Below are positions 1-6,753 of a DNA stretch of 17,144 bases, one piece after another; positions within the stretch are counted from its first letter, which is position 1; every line of letters starts with the position of its first letter. Where the stretch lies: positions 1 to 17,144 of the forward strand of contig JBNJCW010000044.1 in assembly GCA_051744345.1 (NCBI GenBank), given 5' to 3'. The position numbers were made by a program, and so were the translations under genes. A model generated the notes under the pieces. The model had not been told where the DNA came from. It saw nothing but the letters and a program-made list of their open reading frames with translations, and ran no database searches. This DNA comes from Halolacustris sp051744345 (GTDB taxonomy: Bacteria; Actinomycetota; Humimicrobiia; Humimicrobiales; Humimicrobiaceae).

Positions 1-1
1 A

Positions 2-133
2 ATGCTTGCCGAAAAGATGGAGGATACCTGCGGAAGCACATGTACCAACCTGATTGACAGGGTGGCCATGCTAAAGGGAAGAATAAATGAATACATGGAA
101 GAGCTGAAAGAAAAGGTAGAGGATATAAACTGA
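2..133 (+). CDS. 3' end of an unrecognised protein gene (partial, runs in from the left edge)
   Basis: The frame is open from base 2 to a TGA at 131-133 and gives 43 residues. They include a CGSTC pair of cysteines and end in a charged, probably helical tail (roughly residues 20-43, rich in Glu, Lys and Met) that could form a coiled coil. The Met codon at base 2 may be internal, because the gene probably starts outside the window. I do not recognise the family. A regulator or small cytosolic protein with a helical C-terminus would fit, but that is a guess. Its stop codon lies one base before the reverse-strand stop of the permease 3'-end copy at 135-245. This suggests that the gene and the permease were originally convergent and almost touching. 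Confidence 0.45.
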   Translation: MLAEKMEDTCGSTCTNLIDRVAMLKGRINEYMEELKEKVEDIN

Positions 134-245
134 CTCACTCATACCTTAAGGCATCTATGGGATTGAGCCTTGCTGCCCTCATGGCTGGCCATATGCCAAA
201 AAACAGCCCCACTACCATGGAAAAGCTTATGGCCAGTATGGTGGG
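134..245. repeat. 112-bp direct repeat, copy 1 (duplicate of the permease gene 3' end)
   Basis: Bases 134-245 match 1181-1292 at 110 of 112 positions. The mismatches are A201/G1248 and G241/A1288. The identity starts exactly after the TGA of the upstream gene and ends sharply at 245; beyond that, only short chance-level matches remain. The offset between copies is 1,047 bp. The two copies bracket the DUF433/DUF5615 gene pair. Confidence 0.95.
135..245 (-). pseudogene. Truncated MacB-like permease remnant (last 36 codons)
   Basis: Read on the minus strand, this copy encodes the last 36 residues of the MacB-like permease (its P374 to E409) and the same TGA stop. It has one silent change (TTC to TTT for Phe) and one Ile-to-Thr change at the position of I375. 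There is no start codon and no preceding coding sequence, so it cannot make a protein alone. The near identity means the duplication is recent or kept uniform by gene conversion. Confidence 0.85.
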
Positions 246-549
246 ATAGCAGGGTTATAAATTACTTAATATGCGTCTTGCAAAAAGTAAATGCATATTA
301 CTTTTGGATAAGAATAAACTATAGAAAAATTATTGATTTGGGGTAGAACAGGCAGGTATTTTTGTCAGCAATATTAGCTTGGCTTTAAGCTTTATCCTCA
401 AACCAATATAAATAATCCGCATACCTGATTGCTGGAGACCGGGAGTGAAAGATTTTGAGGTTTTTACAGGTATCGATTATAATTCCTATAGGAGATTAAA
501 TTGCTTAATAAAAAGTTTTTATTTAATAAAAGGTATTTTCGGTGAAAAT
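246..549. other. AT-rich gap between the repeat and the DUF433 gene
   Basis: This stretch of about 300 bp holds no gene I can support. It contains overlapping inverted repeats at 267-305 and an AT-rich segment around 495-540 just before the DUF433 gene. The DUF433 frame stays open upstream to a GTG at 445, but those 35 extra residues do not look like the family. The promoter of the two-gene module should lie here, but no -35/-10 pair stands out. Confidence 0.5.
267..305. repeat. Two overlapping, mutually exclusive inverted repeats
   Basis: TAATATGC (267-274) is the perfect complement of GCATATTA (293-300). AAAAGTAA (283-290) is the perfect complement of TTACTTTT (298-305), with a 7-base loop. 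The two hairpins share bases 293-300, so only one can form at a time in RNA. They lie upstream of the DUF433 gene and could be an operator, a weak terminator or a recombination site. None of these roles is shown by the sequence. Confidence 0.5.
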
Positions 550-771
550 ATGTGGCAGGAAAGAATAACATTCGATACTAAAATTGTTGCAGGCAAACCT
601 ATTATAAAAGGGACCAGGCTTTCTGTTGATTTTATACTGGACCTTATTGCCAATGATTGGTCCTATGAAGAAATTATTAAGAATTACCCCCAAATAGACC
701 TACAAGATATTAAAGCTTGCCTTGAGTATGCTTCCAGACTGATTAAAGATGAAAAGGTTCTTTTAATCTGA
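550..771 (+). CDS. DUF433-family protein, predicted antitoxin of a DUF433/DUF5615 pair
   Basis: A 73-residue protein carrying the DUF433 hallmark GKPIIKGTRLSV at residues 15-26, followed by helices with the pattern DWSYEEIIKNYPQ and DIKACLEYA. DUF433 proteins have a winged-helix-like fold and are commonly found next to PIN-like DUF5615 genes, where they are predicted antitoxins and probable DNA binders. I chose the ATG at 550, which gives the usual family length of about 75 residues and has GGTG five bases upstream. A GTG at 445 in the same frame would add 35 residues with no family resemblance. The gene ends two bases before its partner, so the two are surely co-transcribed. Function as an antitoxin is inferred from family and arrangement. 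Confidence 0.82.
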   Translation: MWQERITFDTKIVAGKPIIKGTRLSVDFILDLIANDWSYEEIIKNYPQIDLQDIKACLEYASRLIKDEKVLLI

Positions 772-773
772 TT

Positions 774-1136
774 ATGAAATTGAAATTCGTTGCGGATGAG
801 AACATTCCCCTAGAAGCTGTAAAAAGGATAAGAGACAATAAGATTAGGGTTATCAGCATAACTGAAATTGGCGCAGGGTTTTCAGATACTAAAGTAGCAG
901 ATATAGCGAATAAACAAAAAGCATATATTATTACTTTTGATAAGGACTTCGGAGAATTAATATATAGAAAAAAATTAAAAGTCCATGGGATAATATTGTT
1001 AAGGATTCAACCCTGTTCTCCAGATTATGTAGAAAAAAAGCTCACCAGAGTAATAGGTTTAATAGGAAAAAAGCCCGATAACAATTTTATAATTGTTGAG
1101 GATGATAAAATAAGGATACGGAAACTAAAACAATAA
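774..1136 (+). CDS. DUF5615 PIN-like protein, predicted toxin partner
   Basis: A 120-residue protein matching the DUF5615 PIN-like family. It starts with FVADENIP (D8, E9, N10), continues with SDTKVADIA (D38, D43), and has the family motif TFDKDFGEL with D56 and D58, so the acidic residues expected for a PIN-type metal site are present. PIN-domain toxins such as VapC are ribonucleases; for DUF5615, nuclease activity is predicted from the fold. The length is typical and the protein looks intact. It lies two bases after the DUF433 gene, and the pair is enclosed by the duplicated permease 3' ends. The cytosolic toxin role is an inference. Confidence 0.85.
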   Translation: MKLKFVADENIPLEAVKRIRDNKIRVISITEIGAGFSDTKVADIANKQKAYIITFDKDFGELIYRKKLKVHGIILLRIQPCSPDYVEKKLTRVIGLIGKKPDNNFIIVEDDKIRIRKLKQ

Positions 1137-1180
1137 CTTCAGTTTCTCTATAAGACCATTGTTAAGATAGATAAATTTGT

Positions 1181-1292
1181 CTCACTCATACCTTAAGGCA
1201 TCTATGGGATTGAGCCTTGCTGCCCTCATGGCTGGCCATATGCCAAAGAACAGCCCCACTACCATGGAAAAGCTTATGGCCAGTATGATGGG
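1181..1292. repeat. 112-bp direct repeat, copy 2 (within the intact permease gene)
   Basis: This is the partner of 134-245, with 110 of 112 identical bases. It forms the last 36 codons and stop of the intact permease gene plus one base beyond. Together the copies define a unit of 1,047 bp (134-1180) that contains copy 1, the AT-rich gap, the DUF433/DUF5615 genes and 44 bp of spacer. Confidence 0.95.
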
Positions 1293-2411
1293 GAAAGCGG
1301 TTATGGAGGTGCTAAGAATGGTAAATCGGTTGAGTATAACCGAAATTATTACCGCAAAAGCTATCCCTGCTATACCTCCGCTTATGCTTAACACTATGCT
1401 TTCCACCAGAAACTGAAACAGGATATCTTTGTTTTTAGCTCCAACTGCTTTCCTTATCCCTATCTCCCTGGTTCTTTCTGTTACCGATACAAGCATGATA
1501 TTCATGATCCCTATTCCTCCTACCAGCAGGGATATGCTGGCAATCCCGGCTATGGTTATGGTAAATATACTGGTTATGGTTCCCACTATATCAAGCATCT
1601 GGGTCTGGTTTTGAACAGTGAAATCATTTTTTTCGCCAGGCATTATATTGTGCTGCCTCCGCAGTATCTTCTCTATTTCCCTGGTGGCTTCATCCATTAC
1701 CTCTTCGCTGGTGCTCTGGGCAAGTATAAGGTTTATGTAATCAAGCCCAAAAATCTTGTTTTGGGCGGTGGTTATGGGAACCGATATGACTTTGTCCTGG
1801 TCCTGGCCAAACTGGTTTGCCCCCATTTCCTTTACTGTGCCTATTACCGTAAAGTTTTTTCCATCAATCTTTATAATCTCTCCCACTGGATTCCTCTTCC
1901 CGAAAAGGTCAGCGATTACTGTCTGGCCAATTACGGCAACATTGGCCGAATTGGCCACATCGCTTGAAGTAAAAAACCGGCCCTGTTCCATTTCAAAATT
2001 GTAGATATCCAGGGCCTTTTCTGTGGATGCGTATATGCTGACGTCCGAGTTGGTGCCCAGGTATGATACCATGGAAGAGCTTAAGACAACCGGAATGGCT
2101 CCATCTATGTACTGGGCTTCTCTGCTAATGGCTTCCACATCTTCGGCTTTTAGCTGGTCTTGGGGAACTGTGCCCAGCATCTGTTCAAAACCGCCTTCCC
2201 TGTCCTGGGAACCAGGAGATACAATAATCAGGTTGGAGCCTATGTCCTGTATATTCTGGAGAACCATCTGCTGGGCGCCTGTGCCAATGGAAAGCATGGC
2301 TACCACTGCTCCTACCCCGATAATTATTCCCAGCATGGTCAGAAAAGATCTAAGCTTGCTTAATGCCAGGGATTGGAAAGCCACCTTTATATTCTCTGCA
2401 AATCTCCTCAT
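1182..2411 (-). CDS. MacB-like ABC transporter permease (FtsX/MacB_PCD type)
   Basis: A 409-residue inner-membrane permease of the MacB/LolC type VII ABC family. It has an N-terminal membrane helix around residues 22-43 (LTMLGIIIGVGAVVAML), an extracytoplasmic domain of about residues 45-275, and three C-terminal helices (about 281-305, 333-360 and 374-396). The cytosolic coupling segment TREIGIRKAVGAK lies at 314-326 and the conserved end AARLNPIDALRYE at 397-409. Such permeases use mechanotransmission to drive export of lipoproteins, peptides or drugs together with an adaptor. The ATG overlaps the ATPase stop (ATGA), showing translational coupling. The substrate cannot be read from the sequence. 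Its last 111 bases are duplicated at 135-245. Confidence 0.93.
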   Translation of the reverse strand: MRRFAENIKVAFQSLALSKLRSFLTMLGIIIGVGAVVAMLSIGTGAQQMVLQNIQDIGSNLIIVSPGSQDREGGFEQMLGTVPQDQLKAEDVEAISREAQYIDGAIPVVLSSSMVSYLGTNSDVSIYASTEKALDIYNFEMEQGRFFTSSDVANSANVAVIGQTVIADLFGKRNPVGEIIKIDGKNFTVIGTVKEMGANQFGQDQDKVISVPITTAQNKIFGLDYINLILAQSTSEEVMDEATREIEKILRRQHNIMPGEKNDFTVQNQTQMLDIVGTITSIFTITIAGIASISLLVGGIGIMNIMLVSVTERTREIGIRKAVGAKNKDILFQFLVESIVLSISGGIAGIAFAVIISVILNRFTILSTSITAFPIILAISFSMVVGLFFGIWPAMRAARLNPIDALRYE

Positions 2412-3151
2412 GCGGTATCATCCTCCAGCTTGGGCATTTTTTTGAGTTTGTCCCGGGCATCAATAGGGTTTTCAACCTGCTCCTGCTGGTATACCCTTCC
2501 ATCCCTTAAATAAATAATCTTCTGGGTGTGCCTGGCTATCTCCATTTCGTGGGTAACCAGCAAAATAGTTTTTCCCATACGGTTTAGGTCCTGAAATATG
2601 GCCATAATTTCTTCACCGGTTACCGAATCCAGATTGCCGGTGGGCTCATCAGCAAGGATTATAGACGGATCATTGGTTAAGGCTCTGGCAATGGCTACCC
2701 TTTGTTTCTGTCCCCCTGAAAGCTCATTGGGCCGGTGTTTGATCCATTTGGACAGCCCTACTGCTTCTATGGAATCAAGTACCCTTTTGTGCCGGTTGGC
2801 TGAGTTGCTTGAATATATGAGGGGAAGTTCGACATTATGGTATACATTGGATCTTGAAAGCAGGTTAAATGTCTGGAAAACGAAGCCAATTTTTTTATTC
2901 CGTATCTCTGCCAGCTGGTTATCGCCTAATTTGCTTACATCTGTATTTTCCAAAAAATATTTTCCCGAGGTAGGGATATCCAGGCACCCTATGATATTCA
3001 TCAGGGTTGATTTTCCTGAGCCTGAGGGTCCCATTACGGTAACAAATTCGCCATGCCTTATGTTAAGATCCACAGCCCTAAGGGCCCTTACCTTAATCTT
3101 TCCCAGGGTATAGGTTTTGGTAATAGCTTCAATATTTATGATATCATTCAT
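2408..3151 (-). CDS. MacB/LolD-like ABC transporter ATP-binding protein
   Basis: A 247-residue ATPase of the LolD/MacB/YknY group. The Walker A GPSGSGKS is at about residues 41-48, the Q-loop glutamine in GFVFQ at 93, the signature LSGGQ at 144-148, Walker B IILADEP around D168/E169, and the H-loop histidine in VTHE at 201. All catalytic residues are present. It should bind the cytosolic face of the downstream permease and power export. I chose the ATG at 3151 because AGGA lies six bases upstream; an in-frame TTG at 3157 has no room for a ribosome site. The start overlaps the adaptor gene by 8 bases and the stop overlaps the permease start by 4. Confidence 0.93.
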   Translation of the reverse strand: MNDIINIEAITKTYTLGKIKVRALRAVDLNIRHGEFVTVMGPSGSGKSTLMNIIGCLDIPTSGKYFLENTDVSKLGDNQLAEIRNKKIGFVFQTFNLLSRSNVYHNVELPLIYSSNSANRHKRVLDSIEAVGLSKWIKHRPNELSGGQKQRVAIARALTNDPSIILADEPTGNLDSVTGEEIMAIFQDLNRMGKTILLVTHEMEIARHTQKIIYLRDGRVYQQEQVENPIDARDKLKKMPKLEDDTA

Positions 3152-4628
3152 TTTCAATCCTGGAGATAATTATCTCATCTCCTTTTTGGAGTCCGGATAC
3201 GATCTCTATGTAATCATAGCTGAAAGCCCCGGTTATAACCTCTGTGGTTACAATGTCCCCTTCCTTCAGGATATCCACATACTGTTTTCTCTCTTCTTCA
3301 TATACCGCCTCTATGGGGGCAAGCAGGACATCTTCAGCCTGGATGCTGGAAACAGTTAGGTTAGCAGTAAGACCATAGAGAAAGCCGTCATAATCATCTG
3401 GTTTAACCCTTATCTGGAAGGTGACTATCCCCCCTATATTTTCAGGTATGGGAGATATTTCTATCACCTTGCCGCTATACTGCCTGTCGTGATAGGCATC
3501 AAGGGTAAAAGAGACCTCCTGTCCGATTTCTAACTTGTCTATATCTGTTTCGTCTATGTTGGAAGCTATAATAAAGTCATCACTTATAACAGAGAGAACA
3601 TTTATTCCCGGACTGGCCAGTTCACCCTCCGAAAAGGGGCTGGCAAGCACCATGCCGTCAAAAGGGGCTACTACCTTGTTTTTATCCAGATCAAGGCTGG
3701 CCATCTCTACATTTATCCTGGCCAGGTTCAGCTGGCTCTCAGCCTGATTTATGGCTTCCCTGGCTAAACCTATCTGTTTTTCTGCATTCTGGGTCTCACC
3801 TAGTGTTGACCAGTAGGTCATGCTCTGGTTAATTTGGACCTGCTCAAAGGCTCCTTCTGCTGAGTGGACCTGAGAGCTGGATTGTGCTTTAGATTGCTCA
3901 TGGCTTAGTTGAGCCATTTCTGCTTGTATCCGGGCTGACTCCTCCTGGACCTGAGTGCTTTCAAGATTTGATTGTGCATTGTTTAAGCTGGATTCATACT
4001 GGGCTATCTGGGTATCATTGTAGAAAGGGTCATCTTCTGCCTCTTCGAGTATGTTGCGGGTATCGGCCACTGCCTGCTGGGCCGCTTCAACATTAATCTG
4101 TGCCGCAGCTACAGCATGCTCTGCACTTTCAAGGGCTGCTCTTGAATATGCATTAGACTTGTTTACAAGTTTTTGGGCGTCCTGTAATGAAATAAGGGCA
4201 TTTTCTGTATTTTGCCCGGCAAGGGTTTTATTGCCCTTGGCCAACTGTACGGCTATATGGTTGTTGTCAAGGGCCTGCTGATAGCTTACCTTTGCCTGGG
4301 AGAGGGAACTTTCGGAAATGGCAAGGTTTTCTTCTGCCTGCTCGATGCTGAGCTGGGTCATCTGGTTATCCATCTTAAAAAGGAGGTCTCCTGCCGAAAA
4401 AGCCTGCCCTTTTTCCAGGGCCAGAAGAACCTCTCCCGAGGCCTGCAGGGAATAATTCCTTATATCCAGGGCCTCAACATGGCCGGTAGAGGTAACCGTG
4501 TGTACTATATCCCCTCTGGCTGCAGTGAACGTCTCCAGGTCTTCGGAAGGTTCACTCTGGCAGGATGAGAGAGCAAGGGTTAACATAATGGCTGCTGCTA
4601 AGAATAATAGTATTTTTTTATGTCTCAT
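3144..4628 (-). CDS. MacA/HlyD-like periplasmic adaptor lipoprotein
   Basis: A 494-residue adaptor (membrane-fusion-type) protein. A lipoprotein signal ends in the lipobox LSSC with Cys23, so the mature protein is anchored to the outer leaflet of the cytoplasmic membrane. Residues about 38-90 and 318-350 form the split biotinyl-lipoyl-like domain (SGEVLLALEKGQ, then VVAPFDGMVLAS). Residues about 92-316 are a long Ala/Gln/Glu-rich coiled-coil hairpin. Residues about 355-430 fit the beta-barrel domain and the remainder the membrane-proximal domain. It is longer than typical MacA (about 370-400) because of the long hairpin. It overlaps padR by 11 bases and the ATPase by 8, so it belongs to one operon and serves the same transporter. 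Confidence 0.9.
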   Translation of the reverse strand: MRHKKILLFLAAAIMLTLALSSCQSEPSEDLETFTAARGDIVHTVTSTGHVEALDIRNYSLQASGEVLLALEKGQAFSAGDLLFKMDNQMTQLSIEQAEENLAISESSLSQAKVSYQQALDNNHIAVQLAKGNKTLAGQNTENALISLQDAQKLVNKSNAYSRAALESAEHAVAAAQINVEAAQQAVADTRNILEEAEDDPFYNDTQIAQYESSLNNAQSNLESTQVQEESARIQAEMAQLSHEQSKAQSSSQVHSAEGAFEQVQINQSMTYWSTLGETQNAEKQIGLAREAINQAESQLNLARINVEMASLDLDKNKVVAPFDGMVLASPFSEGELASPGINVLSVISDDFIIASNIDETDIDKLEIGQEVSFTLDAYHDRQYSGKVIEISPIPENIGGIVTFQIRVKPDDYDGFLYGLTANLTVSSIQAEDVLLAPIEAVYEEERKQYVDILKEGDIVTTEVITGAFSYDYIEIVSGLQKGDEIIISRIENE

Positions 4629-5178
4629 CTTTTCTGTCCTGTTTTTTGCTTTTTAATGTAAAAATATCATCAAAAATATTATTAAATATCACAATGCATT
4701 CAGACAGTTGTTCTTTTAAGACAGCTTTTAATAGCCTGTATTCTTTTTTGCCTTTATCCGTTATCCTGTAAATTCTTCTGGGGTGCTCTTTTTCAAGGCT
4801 CCAGCGGCCCTTTACAAATTTCTCTCCCTCCAGCTCTTTAAGCAGGGGATAGACAGCTCCCGGATTAGGGCTCCAGGTTTTGCTGGTCCTGTTTTCAATC
4901 TCGTTCATTATTTCGCTCCCGAACATTTCCCTGGAAAAGAGGAGGTGGAGGGTAAAAAGCGGCAGAAGCCCGCTCCGGGTCAAAACCATATTAACAAAGG
5001 GGTTAATGTCCGGGCTTTCAACCCAGGGCTGGAAACTCCTTTTGCCGAATACCCAGTGTTTTTTGATATTTTTGTAAATATCTTCAGCAAATTTTTCAGG
5101 GTCCTTAAGCTCTGATTCCAGCCTGCTTTTGATAAAGCCCTTTATTTCTTTTTCTATGGGTAATTCTTTACTGGTCAT
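4618..5178 (-). CDS. PadR-family transcriptional regulator with N-terminal extension
   Basis: A 186-residue protein. A PadR winged helix-turn-helix occupies about residues 68-150. It shows FGSEIMNEIENRTSKTWSPN, then PGAVYPLLKELEGEKFVKGRW (wing and recognition region) and RRIYRITDKGKKE, all characteristic. Residues 1-65 are an extension rich in charged residues, ending WVESPDINPFVNM, which typical PadR proteins of about 110-180 residues lack at this end. It is the first gene of the transporter operon, so it probably represses it and itself in response to the exported compound. The promoter and an imperfect palindrome lie directly upstream. There is only a weak ribosome site (GAG) before the ATG. 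Confidence 0.9.
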   Translation of the reverse strand: MTSKELPIEKEIKGFIKSRLESELKDPEKFAEDIYKNIKKHWVFGKRSFQPWVESPDINPFVNMVLTRSGLLPLFTLHLLFSREMFGSEIMNEIENRTSKTWSPNPGAVYPLLKELEGEKFVKGRWSLEKEHPRRIYRITDKGKKEYRLLKAVLKEQLSECIVIFNNIFDDIFTLKSKKQDRKDET

Positions 5179-5186
5179 CTCGATAT

Positions 5187-5202
5187 ATATTGAATTCGAT
5201 AT
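5187..5202. promoter_or_regulatory. Imperfect palindrome, candidate PadR operator
   Basis: ATATTGAATTCGATAT is a 16-bp dyad centred on GAATTC with one mismatched pair. It lies 9 bp upstream of the padR start and just downstream of the -10 element, over the expected start of transcription. TCGATATA also occurs as a direct repeat at 5180-5187 and 5196-5203. PadR proteins usually autoregulate through dyads of this size near the promoter. Binding here is inferred from position. Confidence 0.5.
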
Positions 5203-5211
5203 AATTAATAT

Positions 5212-5239
5212 ATTATAGGGGCAGATACTTAAAATACAA
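5212..5239 (-). promoter_or_regulatory. Promoter of the padR-transporter operon
   Basis: On the minus strand there is a TTGTAT -35 (5239-5234), a 16-bp spacer and a perfect TATAAT -10 (5217-5212). This predicts a 5' leader of about 25-30 bases before the padR ATG at 5178. The candidate operator at 5187-5202 falls in that leader. Confidence 0.65.
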
Positions 5240-5269
5240 GAGGCAAAATATTAAATGGTTTTTCTAATA

Positions 5270-5278
5270 TGCTATAAT
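5270..5278 (+). promoter_or_regulatory. Extended -10 promoter of the enolase gene
   Basis: TGCTATAAT at 5270-5278 is a consensus extended -10 element (TGn plus TATAAT). There is no convincing -35 at the usual spacing (5250-5255 reads ATTAAA), as is common for extended -10 promoters. It faces away from the padR promoter about 35 bp to its left and gives a leader of about 55-60 bases. Confidence 0.55.
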
Positions 5279-5341
5279 GCGTTAATATATAGTAGGCTGT
5301 ATGTAAGTGTAAATTAATTCATTTCAAGAAGGAGTACAGGT

Positions 5342-6637
5342 ATGAGTGATTGGACCACCATTATTGATGTTTATGCCAGGCAAATACTGGATTCAAGGGG
5401 AAATCCCACTGTGGAAGTAGAAACCGTGCTTGATTGCGGAGCGGTTGGAAGGGCTGCGGTTCCCTCGGGCGCATCAACCGGACAGTTCGAGGCTGTTGAG
5501 CTCAGGGATAAGGATAAAAACAGGTATATGGGCAAGGGAGTGCTGAAGGCTGTGGAGAATGTTAATAACCTTATAGCTCCCGAGCTTGAGAACATGGATG
5601 CAATATTCCAGAGGGAGATAGACCAGCTTCTGATAGACCTGGATGGAAGTGATAACAAATCCAGGCTTGGGGCGAACGCTATGCTGGGGGTTTCTTTATC
5701 TGTGGCCAAGGCAGCAGCTATAGCTATGGATCTTCCCTTATATAAATATATAGGGGGAGTCAATGCACACCTGCTTCCTGCACCGATGATGAATATACTT
5801 AATGGCGGAGAGCATGCAGATAACAGCGTTGATCTGCAGGAATTTATGATTATGCCCCTGGGGGCAGGATCGTTTAAGCAGGCGCTGAGGATGGGTGCAG
5901 AGGTTTTCCATACCCTAAAGTCGGTGCTGAAGAAAAATGGCCTGGCTACTTCAGTGGGTGATGAAGGCGGATTTGCGCCTGACCTAAAGACAAATGAGGA
6001 TGCAATAAAATATATAATAACCGCCATAAAAGAGGCGGGTTACAAGCCGGGAAAAGACATTTATATAGCCCTTGACCCTGCTGCTACCGAATTTTACAAG
6101 GGGGGAAAATACCATCTTGAGGGTGAAGGCAAGGTTTTAAGCTCCGGCCAGATGGTAGATTATTACCAGGATCTGGTGGGAAAATATCCTATTATTTCCA
6201 TAGAGGACGGAATGGCTGAAGAGGACTGGGAAGGCTGGAAAAAAATGACTGAAAAGCTCGGCCAAAAGGTTCAGCTGGTTGGGGACGACCTTTTTGTAAC
6301 CAATACCGCCAGGCTCCGCAAAGGGATTGAATTGGGGGTTACCAATTCCATACTTATCAAGGTAAACCAGATCGGTACCTTGAGTGAGACCCTGGATGCC
6401 ATAGAGATGGCCAAGACCGCAGGCTTTAGTGCGGTAGTATCCCACCGTTCCGGGGAGACAGAAGACACTACCATATCCGATATAGTGGTGGGCACAAATG
6501 CTGGCCAGATAAAAACAGGAGCCCCGTCAAGAACAGACAGGGTATGCAAATACAATCAGCTCTTAAGGATAGAAGAAGAGCTTGGAGATGAAGCCAGGTA
6601 TTTGGGCCTTGATGCTTTCTATAACATATCAAGGTAG
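5342..6637 (+). CDS. eno: Enolase (phosphopyruvate hydratase)
   Basis: A 431-residue enolase that interconverts 2-phosphoglycerate and phosphoenolpyruvate in glycolysis and gluconeogenesis. The length is normal. The N-terminal signature ARQILDSRGNPTVEVE and the substrate loop PSGASTGQFEAVELRD are intact. The catalytic Glu208 (VGDEGGFAP), the Mg ligands D245, E288 and D315, the catalytic Lys340 (ILIKVNQIGT) and SHRSGETED at 367-375 are all present. AAGGAG lies seven bases before the ATG. It has its own promoter and is followed by a strong hairpin, so it appears to be a single-gene transcript. It is cytosolic. Nothing about it is unusual. Confidence 0.98.
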   Translation: MSDWTTIIDVYARQILDSRGNPTVEVETVLDCGAVGRAAVPSGASTGQFEAVELRDKDKNRYMGKGVLKAVENVNNLIAPELENMDAIFQREIDQLLIDLDGSDNKSRLGANAMLGVSLSVAKAAAIAMDLPLYKYIGGVNAHLLPAPMMNILNGGEHADNSVDLQEFMIMPLGAGSFKQALRMGAEVFHTLKSVLKKNGLATSVGDEGGFAPDLKTNEDAIKYIITAIKEAGYKPGKDIYIALDPAATEFYKGGKYHLEGEGKVLSSGQMVDYYQDLVGKYPIISIEDGMAEEDWEGWKKMTEKLGQKVQLVGDDLFVTNTARLRKGIELGVTNSILIKVNQIGTLSETLDAIEMAKTAGFSAVVSHRSGETEDTTISDIVVGTNAGQIKTGAPSRTDRVCKYNQLLRIEEELGDEARYLGLDAFYNISR

Positions 6638-6717
6638 CTTGCTTGGGCATGGCCGGCATTTTTCGGCCATGCTTTCCCTAATTTTTTGGTATTTGTAAGC
6701 AAGCTGTTTGTTTTATA
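6636..6717 (+). terminator. Nested hairpin terminator after eno
   Basis: The inner stem GCATGGCCG (6647-6655) pairs perfectly with CGGCCATGC (6664-6672) across an 8-base loop. An outer stem AGCTTGCTT (6636-6644), starting inside the eno stop codon, pairs perfectly with AAGCAAGCT (6697-6705) and is followed by GTTTGTTTTAT. A T-rich stretch also follows the inner stem. Together these make a credible intrinsic terminator with two possible exit points. Confidence 0.65.
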
Positions 6718-6721
6718 TATT
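6693..6721 (+). promoter_or_regulatory. Candidate promoter of the lacI-type gene
   Basis: TTGTAA (6693-6698) and TATATT (6716-6721) are separated by 17 bp, giving a plausible sigma-70-type promoter with a short leader before 6754. The -35 overlaps the distal arm of the outer terminator stem. Confidence 0.4.
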
Positions 6722-6753
6722 AATCTAAATACAATCATTAATCATCGGCTGCT

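Noticed and set aside
384..399. AGCTT/AAGCT mini-hairpin in the left gap
   Set aside because: Five base pairs only; chance level.
445..549. GTG-initiated 35-residue extension of the DUF433 protein
   Set aside because: The residues do not resemble the family, and the ATG at 550 gives the normal length with a usable ribosome site.
1130..1163. AACAAT/ATTGTT pairing after the DUF5615 gene as a terminator
   Set aside because: Only six A/T-rich pairs with a 22-base loop and no T-run; too weak.
1177..2445. Several plus-strand open frames across the permease gene
   Set aside because: They are antisense shadows of a well-supported MacB-like permease and have no recognisable domains.
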